A stretch of DNA of 64,000 bases from Prorocentrum cordatum (GCA_963575745.1 CAUYUJ010002100.1:1-64000); one strand, 5' to 3'. Shown: positions 29,205 through 40,190, counted from the stretch's first letter. The notes: generated from the sequence alone by a model not told the origin. Made by a program: numbers and translations.

Positions 29205-29410
29205 GAGATCAGGATCTACAGTAGGAGCTCGATCACAACCTTCCACAAGAGAAAACCCAGCCCCGAGACCCCAGGACGCCCACTGGTTTCTGGCGTGAGC
29301 GCCACGCCTCCCACAGCAAAACCCTGGACACGCAAGAGACCCCCCAGGGCTCCCTGGAGGCAGGCAGGGCGTCTCTTGGCATGGGCTTCCACTGTCGGAC
29401 AACTGGGCAA
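29205..29410 (+). repeat. dispersed repeat R4, copy 1
   Basis: About 200 bp from CAGTAGGAGCTCGA to TCTTGGCATGGGCTTCCACT, homologous to 61195-61400. Confidence 0.78.
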
Positions 29411-29515
29411 GCTTTCCGGAATGATTTTCAAACACGCCTGGGCCTGCTTGTGCGTTCGCGCGGGAGGGACGGACGTGCTCAAGAGACTTGGCGGCTAGCT
29501 TTCCAGCAAGCTGAT

Positions 29516-29683
29516 TCAGAAACGCTGGCCCAGCTTGTCGGAAGGATGTTTCTTCATCACATGCTTGACCGTAGGAGTGAACTGGGCCAGGGCGGGAAAG
29601 ATGGCACCAGCACCATCAGCGCGAGGCGCCAGGTGGTAAGCAGCGAAGCGAACGTAGAAAATGAACTGGATCAGGCGTAGCAT
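29516..29683 (-). CDS. small ORF, 55 residues, unknown
   Basis: ATG at 29681-29683 and TGA at 29516-29518. The peptide starts MLRLIQFIFYVRFAAYHLAP, with an N-terminal hydrophobic/aromatic stretch that could be a membrane anchor or organelle presequence. It continues ALAQFTPTVKHVMKKHPSDK and ends LGQRF. Its balanced amino-acid content contrasts with the Pro/Arg/Ala-rich noise frames around it. It may be an intact small protein, the last exon of a larger gene, or a retrocopied fragment. No spliced leader, intron or neighbour clarifies this. Confidence 0.35.
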   Translation of the reverse strand: MLRLIQFIFYVRFAAYHLAPRADGAGAIFPALAQFTPTVKHVMKKHPSDKLGQRF

Positions 29684-29794
29684 CCCGCAGTTGCGGATTT
29701 AAGGGTGAAGGGGCGGAGGGGACGTCGGTAGTCTGCGAGGCACTGAAGAAGCCCGCCGCAGCCGCCAAATTTTTACAAATTATATAAGGGGCTC

Positions 29795-30040
29795 GCCACG
29801 AGTGGGTCGCGGGTGGGTCGCGTGCGGGTCGCGGGGTGGGTCGCGGCTGGGACGCGGGTAGGTCGCGGGTGGGACGCGGGCCGGGTCGCGGGCCGGGTTG
29901 CGGGTGGGTCGTGGGTGGGTCGCGGGTGGAACGACGACAACAAACGACGTACAACGCAACAACGACAACATCAACAACGACAACTACAACCACCTCAACA
30001 GCAAGAACAGCAACAAAACGCTACCAACGACAACAACAAT
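29795..30040. repeat. GGGTCGCGGGTG minisatellite followed by an AACGACAAC array
   Basis: 12-13-bp GGGTCGCGGGTGG-like units to about 29935, then CAACAACGACAACAAC repeats to about 30040. Confidence 0.9.
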
Positions 30041-30725
30041 CATTTTGAGTCTGGTCGCTCTTGGGCAATTCAATACGTATATCCCAAACCCTCGATATTC
30101 GCCCTCTCCGTGACTGATCGTACCCTCTTGGGGGTCTATCTTTCTTACCTGCAACATGTACTTCGTGCAGCCCCTAAGGCAGGGAAAGACAGAACAGACG
30201 GAAGGAAGGGACAAGGGGGAGGGAGGAGGATGGAGCACGAGAGTGAGTGGCAGGAGGGGATGTGAGGAAGTCCCACGCGGTAGCGCGATTCCTGGAGACA
30301 TTGTGAGGATGTCCCGCTGTCCCGCGCGAGATCGCCGTTCGGAAATGAATTTTGAGGAACAGGGGGTGCTAGAAGGGGGGGGGATGATGAGGAGGATGCG
30401 ACCACGAAGACGAATCGCCAAGAAGGACGAACGGCGACCTGAAAACGACAACGACAACGAAGACGACGACGACGATCGACAACGACCGAACGGGCGATCG
30501 GACGATCGATCGACAACGCCCCGGGAGACGCCAACGCGGAACGCTGCACACGAGTCGTCCGCGAAACTGCCCCGAGCGTCGGGCCTCGATCCTCGGTCCC
30601 CCCGGGGGGCCTCCGGAGGTCCCCCCCCCGGGGGGGCCTCCGCGCGGCGTCCTGCGGTCCACGGGGTGCCAACAGAAGACATCACAGAGCCTCGAGAGTC
30701 GATCTGAGGAGGAGGGGACCCCTGC
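30041..30725. other. unassigned sequence with an AACGAC/GATCG-rich patch
   Basis: Short CGACGACGACGATCGACAAC patch at about 30465-30520. No gene seen. Confidence 0.4.
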
Positions 30726-30890
30726 AGGCAACCCACACAGCAGGGGTGCGCGGCAAGGATGCGCGGGCCCTGGAGGGCCACGTTGAGGACTTCTGGAGCG
30801 CGAAAAATTGCCAGGGATGGGCCGAAGGGGCAAGGATGCAAGGGTAACCTTGGAAAGTCGCCCATCCTTACTATGCGGGTTGACTGTAAG
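30726..30890 (+). repeat. dispersed repeat R5, copy 1 (AAGGATGC boxes)
   Basis: Shares GCAAGGATGC, GGGCCCTGGAGGGC, GATGGGCCGAA and TATGCGGGTTGACTGT with 32595-32770. Confidence 0.75.
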
Positions 30891-32333
30891 CAGACCAAGG
30901 AGTAGGGGGCGATCGTGGCTCGGTGCATTCCTCGAGAGGGGAATCCCTGACCAACCCTAGGTCTGGATGGACCTCCCTCTCAAGAGGGATCGTCCCTGCT
31001 CGCCTTGGGAGAGTGCGAGCGAGCGAGAGAGCAGGGAGCCGTCCGAGAACAGAACCCAGAATATTCGAGAGAGGCCGAGGGTGTGACGGGGCCCCAATGC
31101 GAGGCCCGTCCCAGAGACCCAGTGCCGACGCCAAGGGGCCAAGCTATACCTTGATAGGATGCCGGCAGAAAGAAATGCGGTACCGTGGGCTGCGGGGAAG
31201 GCGGGGCTTGTCCCAGCGCGCAAGCCACCGTTTGGGGAGCCCCGTGGGCCCGCATCACAGGGTCACTCCAGAACATCGGGGCGGACCAAAAAGGGGGACA
31301 GCAGAGGGGACATCCCATCAACTCACATAGCTCATTCTTCTGTCGCCTCCCGACACCAGTGGCGCCAATGTGTCGAGGACAGTCGCGGCGGAGCCGAAAC
31401 CAACTGCACGCTTCGAGTACAGCAGTTCGCACTCCCCCTTTTCCCAATTCCCCCTTTCCCAGACATCCGACGTCGTCATTTGTTTCACAGCGTGGCTCCC
31501 CAGAGGTCTGGACCTCTTCCCAGGGAGGCAAGATTTCCCACCAGAGTAGTTTTTGACGGCCCGTGGGCCCTCACTGTAAGAGCCTGCAGAGGCTGAACGC
31601 TGTATGACAGCCTTGCGGCAGAACACCCACAGCAGCTTTACACGGTTACGATGGGCAGCCACGATGCAGGGAAATCGGGGCAGGGACAGGGACGAGGGTA
31701 GAGACCGTAGGCCGGGGATCCAGGGACACAGGGGTGGGGGTTGGGATAGGGAAGTGGGACAGGGACGAGAGGAACAGAGATGGAAGAGCAGGGACAGGGC
31801 CGGGGACGGCAACGAGAGGCGCAACGGCAGGCGACCGAAGGCAGCGCGAGAACGCGGAGGCAGCGCCACGAGAGGCCACGGCAGGCCACGGAAGGCAGCA
31901 CGAGAACGCGGAGGGCACCGGAAGCAGGGGGGGTGGGGGTGGCTCTGCCGCCCGCCCGCGCAGCACAGCCAAGAGCGCCAGAGCCTTCGAAAGCTTGCCC
32001 AGAGCCCGTGCCAGGAAGCCCCTCGAACGGGAGCACGACAAGACAACAGACAGACAGCCTGCTGTCGTGACTCGTGCCACGACGCGAGGAGGCCGGAGCC
32101 CTCGGGCCACAACTCGGGCCCGGGGCAGCCGGAGGGGGGGCGACCCGGGGCGCCCATCGGGCGCCTCTCGCCGAGGGCGCCGCTCGTCGAGAGGCTCCCG
32201 ACGAGGCGCAGCTGCTGGAGCGCACCACGGGGCCCGCGGGCCTCCCACGCCGAACCACGGCCGGCGAAGGCCTTCGATGTCCCTGGAGGCCTGCGGCCCC
32301 CGAGGCAGGACGACGCGAGGAGGACAACTCCGG
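30891..32333. other. unassigned sequence
   Basis: A GCAGTTCGCACTCCCCCTTTT segment (about 31425) resembles 5577-5610. Near 31825 and 31880, a GCGAGAACGCGGAGG-containing unit of about 55 bp is duplicated. No gene is supported despite long Gly/Arg-rich frames. Confidence 0.4.
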
Positions 32334-32505
32334 GTGGGCATGTCCTCCTGCAGGCGGATTTTGGAGGAACAGTCAAGATAGCGATAGCCCCCCCCCCAAC
32401 AAAAAAAAACAAAGATGCAAAACGAGTCAACAATAATAAAACAATCGTCCCCAGACTATGTTTGGACTATCTTTGAATGTCCTCCTGTAGAAGGACATGC
32501 CCGAC
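32334..32505. mobile_element. MITE-like element M1, copy 5 (best preserved short copy)
   Basis: The left terminus GGGCATGTCCTCCTGCAGGC GGATTTTGGA and right terminus TGTCCTCCTGTAGAAGGACA TGCCCGAC are inverted. The 172-bp interior includes ATCGTCCCCAGACTATGTTT. Confidence 0.8.
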
Positions 32506-32594
32506 TTACTACACATCGACATTTTCTGAGATCCGGCGGCTCCAAAGGATGGCTCGGGCGCCGCGGCCTGACTTGAGCGTTACGGAACGGAGTT

Positions 32595-32770
32595 GCAGCC
32601 AACCCGAATGCTAAGGATGCGTGGTAAGGATGCAAGGGCCCTGGAGGGCTACGGTAGCGTTTTTTCGAACGAGGCTGGCCCACGAGAGTCGCTAAGGATG
32701 GGCCGAATGGGCAAGGATGCAAGGGTAGCCTTGGAATGTCGTTCATCCCTCCTATGCGGGTTGACTGTGT
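32595..32770 (+). repeat. dispersed repeat R5, copy 2
   Basis: Homologous to 30726-30890, ending with a duplicated GGGTTGACTGTGTCCTCA / GGGTTCACTGTGTCCTCA. Confidence 0.75.
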
Positions 32771-32954
32771 CCTCACGGGTTCACTGTGTCCTCATCCTAG
32801 CCCCGTCCCTCCAGGACCCCTCCCATGCGCGCCGGCGCCGCGCGAAGCCGACCGATCCTAGAACCTGCCCCCCCCTTGGCCTCGAGCAACACGGCTCCTC
32901 GGCCTCCTCGATCCTCGAGCGTAGAAGCAAAACAAACTGCATAAACATAAACTT

Positions 32955-33090
32955 TTGGCGCTCCACTCGCATTTCTTGGATCCGCGCTCGCATGTGGGCC
33001 CCCTCCCTGGCGCGCGGAGCGCGCCAAGGACGGCGCGGGAGGCGCCGCCGGGGGAGCCCAGCGCGAACCCAAGAAATCCGCACGGAGCGC
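32955..33090. mobile_element. F1 fold-back element, best copy
   Basis: The left arm GGCGCTCCACTCGCATTTCT TGGATCCGCGC and right arm GCGCGAACCCAAGAAATCCG CACGGAGCGCC are about 31-bp inverted repeats flanking a GC-rich core with a GGCGCGCGGAGCGCGCC palindrome. Confidence 0.85.
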
Positions 33091-33350
33091 CGAAAGTCTC
33101 CGATCCTCGATCCTCGATCCTCGAGGCTCCTCGATCCTTGATCCCCGAGCCCCTCGGACCTCGATCCTTGAGCCCCTCGAGCCTCCATCGATCCTCGAGC
33201 CTCCTCGAGCTATCTCGAGCCTCCTCGAGCCCCCTCGAGCCTCCTGGAGCCGCCTCGAGCACTCTCGCGCCCCCCCGACCCCCCCCCCGAACCTCCTCGA
33301 GCCCCCCTCGAGCCCCGGCGCGCGAGCCCTGCGAGCATGCCTCGAGCCTC
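33091..33350. repeat. TCGATCCTCGAGCCTCC repeat tract
   Basis: Irregular tandem CTCGATCC and CTCGAGCCTC units. Confidence 0.88.
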
Positions 33351-33535
33351 GATCCTCCGGTGGGCCGGGGCCTGCCCCTGCCCGGGCTCGGGCCCGTGGG
33401 CGGCGCCCCTGGCCTGCGCGCGCGGGGAAGGGCGCCCCGTGCGCGCCGCGGTCTGCGCTTCAGATCGAACGCCTTTTTTTTTCTTGGGGGGGGCGCGGCC
33501 ACGACGGGCGTTATCGGGGGGATGGGCGGTGGACA

Positions 33536-33675
33536 AGCGCGCTCCGCCACTCGCAGAACAACTGCTCGCAAGCGGCCTGGATCCGCCATGGTGGCTTTCC
33601 GATATTCTGCATCGGTGCGGGCCATCTGACGCTTCGAGGGCAGGCATTTTGCGAGTAGCGGGACGCGCTTGGTGA
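33536..33675. mobile_element. fold-back element, TTTGCGAGTAG family, copy 2
   Basis: Left arm GCGCGCTCCGCCACTCGCAG, right arm TTTTGCGAGTAGCGGGACGC GC. Relative of 3780-3927 with a different interior. Confidence 0.6.
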
Positions 33676-34065
33676 GGGGGGGGGATACGGGAGAGGGCAT
33701 AGCGTAGCGCCCGTCCCCCCTCGAGCTGTGTTGCTGGACGCGCTGCGGCAGTGCCGGGGAGGCACTGCGGGGGGGGCGCCATGTTAGGGGGGGGGGTAGG
33801 GGGCGCAAGGCGCGGCATGGCCCAGAGAGAAACATAACATACTTTAGTCCTGGAAGGTACTCTTGATTTGGGGGGGAGGGAGTACGCGAAGCATCAAGCA
33901 ACGCGCCCAACACGATGTCGAGTCGGGCTGCTGGCTGATGGGCGAATGCACGCAGCCAAATGCTGCCCGCTCGGACCCGAATCAAACACCCTGGACTGGG
34001 GCGGCATCATAATGAGAAGATGCTGATGAGGAGTATGATGGTATGCTGATGATGATGATGCTGAC
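33676..34065. other. unassigned spacer ending in GAT-rich DNA
   Basis: G-run-rich sequence, then GATGATGATGCTG at 34017-34065. No gene. Confidence 0.4.
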
Positions 34066-34083
34066 GATGATTATGAGGATGAT
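34066..34083. repeat. left target-site duplication of the SL retrocopy
   Basis: GATGATTATGAGGATGAT, repeated exactly at 35571-35588. Confidence 0.8.
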
Positions 34084-35571
34084 CCCGTGCTCCTGAACGG
34101 GTCGCCGCCGCGCCGTGGGCGATCGCCACCGCGCACGCCGCCCCCGCGCCCTCATGATGCCCACGCCCAGGTGCGTCACCCGCGCGGCCGACGGCTCAAC
34201 TCTCACTTGGGGTCTTTGGGCCCCCTCCCCAGGTTTTCCGCGCAGTGCACCCCAAATGGCCTCCGTCCATGACCCCGTCGCGCCCTGCGGAGTGTTCGTT
34301 CGCGACCTTGTCCAACGCGCGCCACCTGAGCTCGTCCACAGCGTCGCACTGCACCGTGGACGTGGCCGCCAGCGTGTCGAGGCTGGAGCGGTCCAGGAAG
34401 CGCGCCTTCTCCACCGGCCCACCAGGACCGAAGAGCACCCCGTCGTCGATCCAGTCGAAGAAGCGCACGCTCTCGTACTCCACGTGCTCCTCTGTGTCGC
34501 CATCGGGGTCTGGCCGGACAGAACCGCCGACGCTGAACAAGTCCTCGTCGTGCTGCCCCACGCCCTGCCCGACGTCGTACACCGACACGTGGGCCTCCAG
34601 CTCGTCCTGCTTGGCGTAGTACGGCACTACGGAGCCGTCGTCGTCTTCGGCCCCCGCGCAATCCACGTACACGTTGGCGTCCAGTTCCTCTTTCACCACG
34701 CTCTGCTCCGCCCCCGCCGCCGCGGTGACGCAGAGCACGTCCTCGCCGTACTGCGCCTCGCCGCGCCGCTTCTGGTCGTACACGGCCTTCTCTGCGAGGC
34801 GCCACCCGCCTCCAGCCCCCAGACGAAGATCTCGGCCTCCGTCGCGGGGTCCTTCAACTGCCACGTCGTGCCTGGCGCTAACCAGCCCGTGCTCGCCGCC
34901 TCGCGCTCCACGTGGATCCCCCTGTACGGCTACTTTGTCACACGCTCGGCGCCCGACTCGACCGCCTTGGGGACCGCATTCTCTCGCACAGTCTCCTCCT
35001 CGAGCTCCACGTGGAACTGCACCTACTTGAAGGCCTCGCCGCAGACGCCCGCCTCGAAAGACGAGAACTCCTCCACGGGCTCCTCTATGCGCGACACCTC
35101 CAAGGCGTCCTTCTTCGCGACGAGCCGCGGACCGCTCTGCGCCGCGCGGAGCTGCGCAGCACCAGCCCCTAGCACGTCGATGCTCTCTGCCACCGCGTGA
35201 AGGGCCACGTTGCGCCTCAGGCGAGCCACCGCCGTCGGCTCCTCCCCGCGGACGAGGGCGCCCAAAGCAGGGGCGGCCGCAGCCAGGCGCCTGCTCAGCT
35301 CGCCATCCGCGCCCGCAGCGCCCAGCGCCGCCGCGAGGTCCTCGTAGAGCCTGCGCCAGGCCCTCGCCTCGAGCGCCTGCCGGTGGACTGCGGCCTCAGC
35401 CGCCGCGGCCGCCGCCTTGCGCGCCTGCCGACGATCCCGGTTTGAGCGCCGCACCGGCGGCGCGGCCAGCCGTTCCATGGCCGATCTCCCGTGAGCCACT
35501 ATGCCAAGCCCCGCGCGCGCCCGTCGAGCCCGCGGCTATGGCCAGGAAGGCTTGAGCTAAAATGGCTACGG
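34084..35571 (-). pseudogene. processed retropseudogene with a 5' DinoSL, unknown protein
   Basis: The insertion starts (minus strand) with the DinoSL at 35571 and ends at 34084, flanked by the duplication. No poly-A remains. The reading frame starts at ATG 35476-35478 (MERLAAPPVRRSNRDRR). It meets TAG at 35023-35025 and again in frame at 34930-34932, shifts frame near 34800-34830, and continues to a stop at 34196. The second half is acidic and well composed, with YAKQDELEAHVSVYDVG and ESVRFFDWIDDGVLFGPG, so it was once a real protein. No domain was recognised and no intron-like interruption is visible. Both in-frame stops are followed by conserved-looking protein, so decay is mild. It is a copy of a trans-spliced mRNA, so an intact parent gene should exist elsewhere. 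Confidence 0.8.
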
Positions 35572-35572
35572 A
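35551..35572 (-). other. DinoSL spliced-leader sequence, one mismatch
   Basis: The minus strand reads T, then CCGTAGCCATTTTAG, then CTCAAG. It differs from the canonical leader only at position 16 (A for G). It is the 5' end of the retropseudogene. Confidence 0.93.
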
Positions 35573-35588
35573 TGATTATGAGGATGAT
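35571..35588. repeat. right target-site duplication of the SL retrocopy
   Basis: GATGATTATGAGGATGAT. Its first base is shared with the leader, so the duplication is 17 or 18 bp. Confidence 0.8.
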
Positions 35589-35959
35589 GATGGTTATGAT
35601 GATGCTGCTGATGATGATAATGCAGATGATGATGGTGATGGTGGTCATGGTGCTGTTGGTGGTGGTGGTGATGGTGGTGGTTATGACGATGGTGATAATT
35701 TTGCTGATGCTGCTGGTAACGATGGTACCAATAGTAACGATGATGTAATGATGAGGCTCCCCATCAACACCATTAACATCAGCAACGCCTTTCCCACCAT
35801 CATCAGCATCTGTATCATCAGCATCCTGATCATCATCAACAGCAGCATCAAACTCAACATCGGCATTCGCCTAATCATCAACATTATCAGCGTCAGCACC
35901 ATCATCATCAGCAGCATCAGCATCAGCATCATCATAATAATCATCATCATCAGCATCAG

Positions 35960-36034
<75 letters not shown>

Positions 36035-36175
36035 TATCAGCATCATCATCATCAGTATCATCATCATCATCAGCATCGTCATCATCTTCAGCATCAGCAA
36101 CATCATCATCACCACCACCATCATCATCAACAGCATCAGCATCAGCACCATCACTCTAATTCTTACTAACATGAT
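35573..36175. repeat. (GAT)n then (ATC)n microsatellite
   Basis: GATGATGGT-type repeats to about 35755, then CATCATCAG repeats with a long pure (ATC)n at 35960-36035. This is the target locus of the retrocopy. Confidence 0.95.
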
Positions 36176-36714
36176 CAGCATCAGGGTGGCTCGCATGACC
36201 ATTCTGGCGCCGACATGCTCACTGCGGTATGGCGCGCCTGCGCGGTCGGGTCATGGTTCCTTCTCTAGACGGCGACATTCGAGCCCTATCCCCACCAAGC
36301 ATCGATTATCTTGAACCGATTGGAGGCGGGGTATGGGTCCGATTTCGCAACGCCTTCGGCGATTTCCGAACCCTTCCCCACCGCCCGTCGAGTTTCCTGA
36401 GCCGTTGATCGGCGAGGGTCGGGCTCGGATTTCGCCGCCGATTCGCACTGCAACGCCGACTATTAAGTCTTCGCCACTCCAGCCCTGCCGCTTCCTCTGC
36501 CAGGGCCGCCGGCTTCTGACTCAGCCAGCCTCCTCGAGCCCCAACCCTGTACGGGAGGCGCCCGAAGTGTACACACCACGTCGCCTGGTCTGCGAGGAAA
36601 GCTATGTGTATACACGCCGCAGCTCCCCAAGCTCTCGGATCCTGGGGCGCCTCGGCTGTACACCGAACTCCCTCGCTCAAATCCCTGGCTCCATGGCCGA
36701 CCAAACAACGTGGT
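36176..36714. other. unassigned sequence
   Basis: Moderate-GC DNA without a recognisable gene. The plus frame VEFPEPLIGEGRARISPPIR is not assignable. Confidence 0.35.
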
Positions 36715-36935
36715 GCATGAGGAGGAGAAGGAGGAGAAGGAGGAGGAGGAGGAGGAGGAGGAGGAGGAGGAAGGGGAGGATAGGGAGGAGGAGGAAGGGG
36801 AGGAGGAGAAAGGGGAGGAGGAGGAGGAGAGGAGGAGGAGGAGGAGGAGGAAGGGGAGGAGGAGGGGCAGGAGGAGGAGGAGGAGGAGGAGGAGGAGGAG
36901 GAGGGAGGAGGAGGCGGAGGAGGACGAGAGGACCC
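36715..36935. repeat. (GGA)n microsatellite
   Basis: GGAGGAGGA with AAGG interruptions. Confidence 0.96.
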
Positions 36936-37525
36936 TCCCACTGCACAGGGGGCACCACCTGTCCAGAACCTCCCCGTCCCACACCCTGCCAGCAGGCCCA
37001 CGGGGCGCTCCCCTCTCCGACAGGGGCGCCCGCGGACCCGCGAGGGGGACAGCGCCCGGGCTACACCGTGGAGCGGGTGCCCTTAGGGACGGGAGGCGCA
37101 AGGCTCGAGCTGCGGGAGGTGTGTCGTCCTCGTTCTGGCCTCGCTTCCCCTGGCTCTGCCGTCGTTGCGCCACCGCTGCTGAGCGAGATCGAAGCGAAAA
37201 CGGTCCACGGGATCTCCAAAACACCGCGTCGCTGGAGCCCCGGCACTGCGGCATCCGTGGGCTCACGCGTCAATCGCGTCGAGCGCCGCGTCTGCGCCAG
37301 GAAGCGGAAACGACCAGACATAAGGCAGGCGGGCCCTGGAAGGAGGCGGATGCTTTGCGTGGCTGGGGGCGCTGCCTCCAGGGCAAGCTGTCCATCCTGA
37401 GTCGCTGGAGGGTCCCGGGGCCGGGGGAAGGCCCCGCAACAGGGGATGAATGTCGACCCCTATCCCAAGCGTCGTGGGTTTGGGAACGGACGAACGCAGT
37501 TTTGGGCCCAACCCTGGGACACGCG
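36936..37525. other. unassigned sequence
   Basis: No supported gene. Confidence 0.35.
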
Positions 37526-37845
37526 ATTGGGGGGGGGCGTCCATCCTCGATAAGGGGTTCGTCCGACTAGTCCACCCGTGGGGCGTATCCCAGGGTTCCC
37601 CCCTGGTTCTGAGCGGCCAAACTTGTCGTGCGGAATTTACAAATTGGGGAAGAAAAATCGGTTGCGATCCTCCTCTGCCTCTGGGTCGGCCAACCTGGGA
37701 TCTGCCGCCGCCTGCAGAGGCTGGCAGTCGAAGCGCTCTCGATGGGGGAGCGTCCATCCTCGATAGGGGTTCGTCCGAATAGTCCTCTGGTGGCGTATCC
37801 CAAAGTTCCCCCCCGGTTCTGGCAGCTCTCTGGCCAAGACCGCGA
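37526..37845. repeat. direct repeat of about 95 bp, 215 bp apart
   Basis: GCGTCCATCCTCGATA(A)GGGGTTCGTCCGA...GGCGTATCCCA...GGTTCTG occurs at about 37529-37625 and 37744-37840. Confidence 0.85.
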
Positions 37846-38820
37846 CCATCCCACTGTTTGCATGCCCCCGTACCCCCATTCCCACTTGGCAGGTCGACCT
37901 CGCAAGGGTTGCAACACACGGCTCTTCCGCAGACCGCGCTGAGACCACTCCACACATCGCATTCGAACTCATATATGGAGGATTTGTCTTAACTGCATTG
38001 TGACCCAATTCTACATGTCGAAGTAATTTTCGATACTATATTCTGATAATGACATTTAGTTCGCATCACATGGGCGCCTCGTGACATTCAGATTCCATGC
38101 TCTGACGCTTCATGTTCCTCTTACTTTGCCCATCCACAGCTCCCTCACCCCTCACTGTTTATAAACCTGCGCAACTCGCAACTACCAAGACTCGGATTTG
38201 CATGGCTATGGCTATGGAGACTCGCGTCCCTTCCCGTCTGCCGCCCCTCCCCCAGAAGGTTGGACCACCGCCTAACGGCCAAGCCATGTTTGCTCTCACA
38301 TTTCTCCTCCCTCTCATAACAGGTCCACTCTGGCGGACGCTCCCAGCCAGATCGCCCTTGTTCTGGCCCAGTACTTGCCCAGGCTGTCTGCTGCTCGCTC
38401 CATAGCGATCAACCAACCCATTTGCGTGTTGACCTAGCTTTGCACGGCACTGCCCCCCACGCCATCGAACGAACTTCCCCTTCTCCACGGGATGTGAGAG
38501 GCACTAAGCCCACGGGAGGTGCTCGCATCAACTCGTCTTCCTTCCCCTCTATAAGAATACCTCTCAATTGCTTCATCACCCTTCTCATCTTTCTCCTCCT
38601 CCTCATCCCCCTCCTCCTCCTCCTCCGGCCTTGCCGAAACCTCCAGGCGTGGCGGTGGCGGCGTTGGGAGCAGGAGACGCTAGCACGTTTTGGTAGTCGG
38701 GGCTGGCCCAACCTGAGCGCACCTGCCGCCTTCACACGGCAAGCTATGGCATGCGACGGGCTCACATCGAACAATATCCTCCCTCCTCCCTCCCTCATCC
38801 TCCCTCCTCCCTCCAACCTG
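37846..38820. other. unassigned sequence with CTC-rich patches
   Basis: (CTC)n at about 38585-38635 and CTCCCTC repeats at 38778-38815. No gene is supported. Confidence 0.35.
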
Positions 38821-38913
38821 ACAACGAATTGGTTGTGACCGATTTGAAGACCCGGGTCAAGGAGGTTTTCCAGCACGGCCGAACCAAACACGCCAGAGTC
38901 TGAAGAGGTACGT

Positions 38914-39099
38914 TTGCCGCCGACAGCGCCCGCTCGCCCGCTCTTACTCCGATTGGTTGCCAAAGCACACCGTGGCATCGACGGAGTGGTAGAGGCCGAT
39001 GGCTCCATCGAAGACAGGCTCGGCAACGCCGAGACAATTAGCCAGAACATGCGTACCGCGATTGCCAAGCATCAGACGGTGCTGGGCGACATTGCTTGA
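38914..39099 (+). CDS. possible host exon fragment, unknown
   Basis: The frame reads HRGIDGVVEADGSIEDRLGN and then AETISQNMRTAIAKHQTVLG DIA before TGA, followed two bases later by a donor-like GAGGTATGA. A neighbouring plus-strand frame at about 38836-38895 reads VVTDLKTRVKEVFQHGRTKH, also ending just before a donor-like GAGGTACGT. Another at about 39198-39400 reads SGDLHDQAIQVMVMMGSRIK after a TTTGTGCAG acceptor-like site. The three pieces look like protein and may be exons or exon relics of one gene, but no family, start or consistent splicing was found. Confidence 0.3.
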   Translation: MPPTAPARPLLLRLVAKAHRGIDGVVEADGSIEDRLGNAETISQNMRTAIAKHQTVLGDIA

Positions 39100-39409
39100 G
39101 AGGTATGACCGCGACGAGTTCTTCCAGCCAGCGCCCTCTGAACTCAGACATCCTGCGTTGTGTCAGCGGGCTGGGGATCATGAGTTGTGTTTGTGCAGAC
39201 GTCTGGGGATCTACATGATCAAGCCATTCAGGTCATGGTAATGATGGGATCTCGTATTAAAAAAACGGTCCCGGATTTAGAACATACGTTATCGATGTTA
39301 GTAACCAGGTTCGTGCGTCTATTACATTTTATGTTGTCTTGTTCCGATGAGGCGGCGCAATTCAATCCACCCGCTTCCCGCTGTAGTAAATCATCGCTTC
39401 TTCAATAGT

Positions 39410-39835
39410 TCGTTTCAAGAACGCGCGCTCATCCATTACCATGACCTCTGTGCGCCGATGACTGCAAGCGCCGGGCCTGGGAGACTACCGCTCGGACCGA
39501 GGGGCATCCTGGGAACGTCAGGGTGGGAGGTGGGCGCACGTGTGCCCCGACGGCAGTCGGCCTGTGCCCTGCACTCGGAGCTCGGCGGGATGTCGCCCGA
39601 GCAGCAGGGCCCCCGTCGGAGTGACCCACGCGCAGCCCCTGCCCCCGCTGCCGCCGGAGGGCCCCCATCCTGCGGCCTCTGCGGCTGCCCTGGATCCGCC
39701 GCTGCAGCTGGAGGTCGACGGTGCTGGGCTTCGGCTTTGCTTTTTGCTTGTTTGTGATTTTGCTGCTTGCCCATTTGCTTTTATATGCCGGGGGTCGGTC
39801 GTCTTTTGCGTTTCGGGCTGCTCTTTCCGAGTTTT
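39410..39835. other. unassigned sequence
   Basis: No feature recognised. Confidence 0.35.
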
Positions 39836-39839
39836 GTCT

Positions 39840-40190
39840 TTCGGGTGGAGGGAGGAGGATGATGGAGGTGAGGAGGGAGATAGTAGTGTAAAGAAAGATG
39901 GAATGAATGGAAGGGTGGAGAAGGAGGAATGGTTGGAGGGTGGAGGTGGAGAGGAGATGGGGAGAGGAGGAGGGGAGGAGCGAGGACGATGGTAGGAAGG
40001 AGGAAGGAGTGAGGAGGGGAGGAGGGTGGCAGGAGGAGTAGGGAGGACGGAGAGAGGAGGAGGAAGGTGGAGGAGGGGGAGGGGGTGCGGTGGGGGGGCT
40101 AGGGGGAGGGGGAGGTTAGGGTAGGGGTGAAAAGGTTTGGATGTCAGGCGGAGGGGGGGAGGAGGGGGAGGAGGACGGGGTGGGAGGAAA
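39840..40190. repeat. purine-rich GGAG low-complexity tract
   Basis: Long GGAGG/GGA runs on the plus strand. Confidence 0.9.

Noticed and set aside
29770-29792. TATATAA-like box upstream of the small ORF
   Set aside because: Dinoflagellates are not known to use a canonical TATA box and a single AT-rich stretch is weak evidence.
35681-36314. Poly-Ile and poly-Met open frames
   Set aside because: Translation of the ATC microsatellite.
36306-37001. Pro/Ser-rich minus-strand frames
   Set aside because: Derived from the GGA tract and its GC-rich flanks; no motif.
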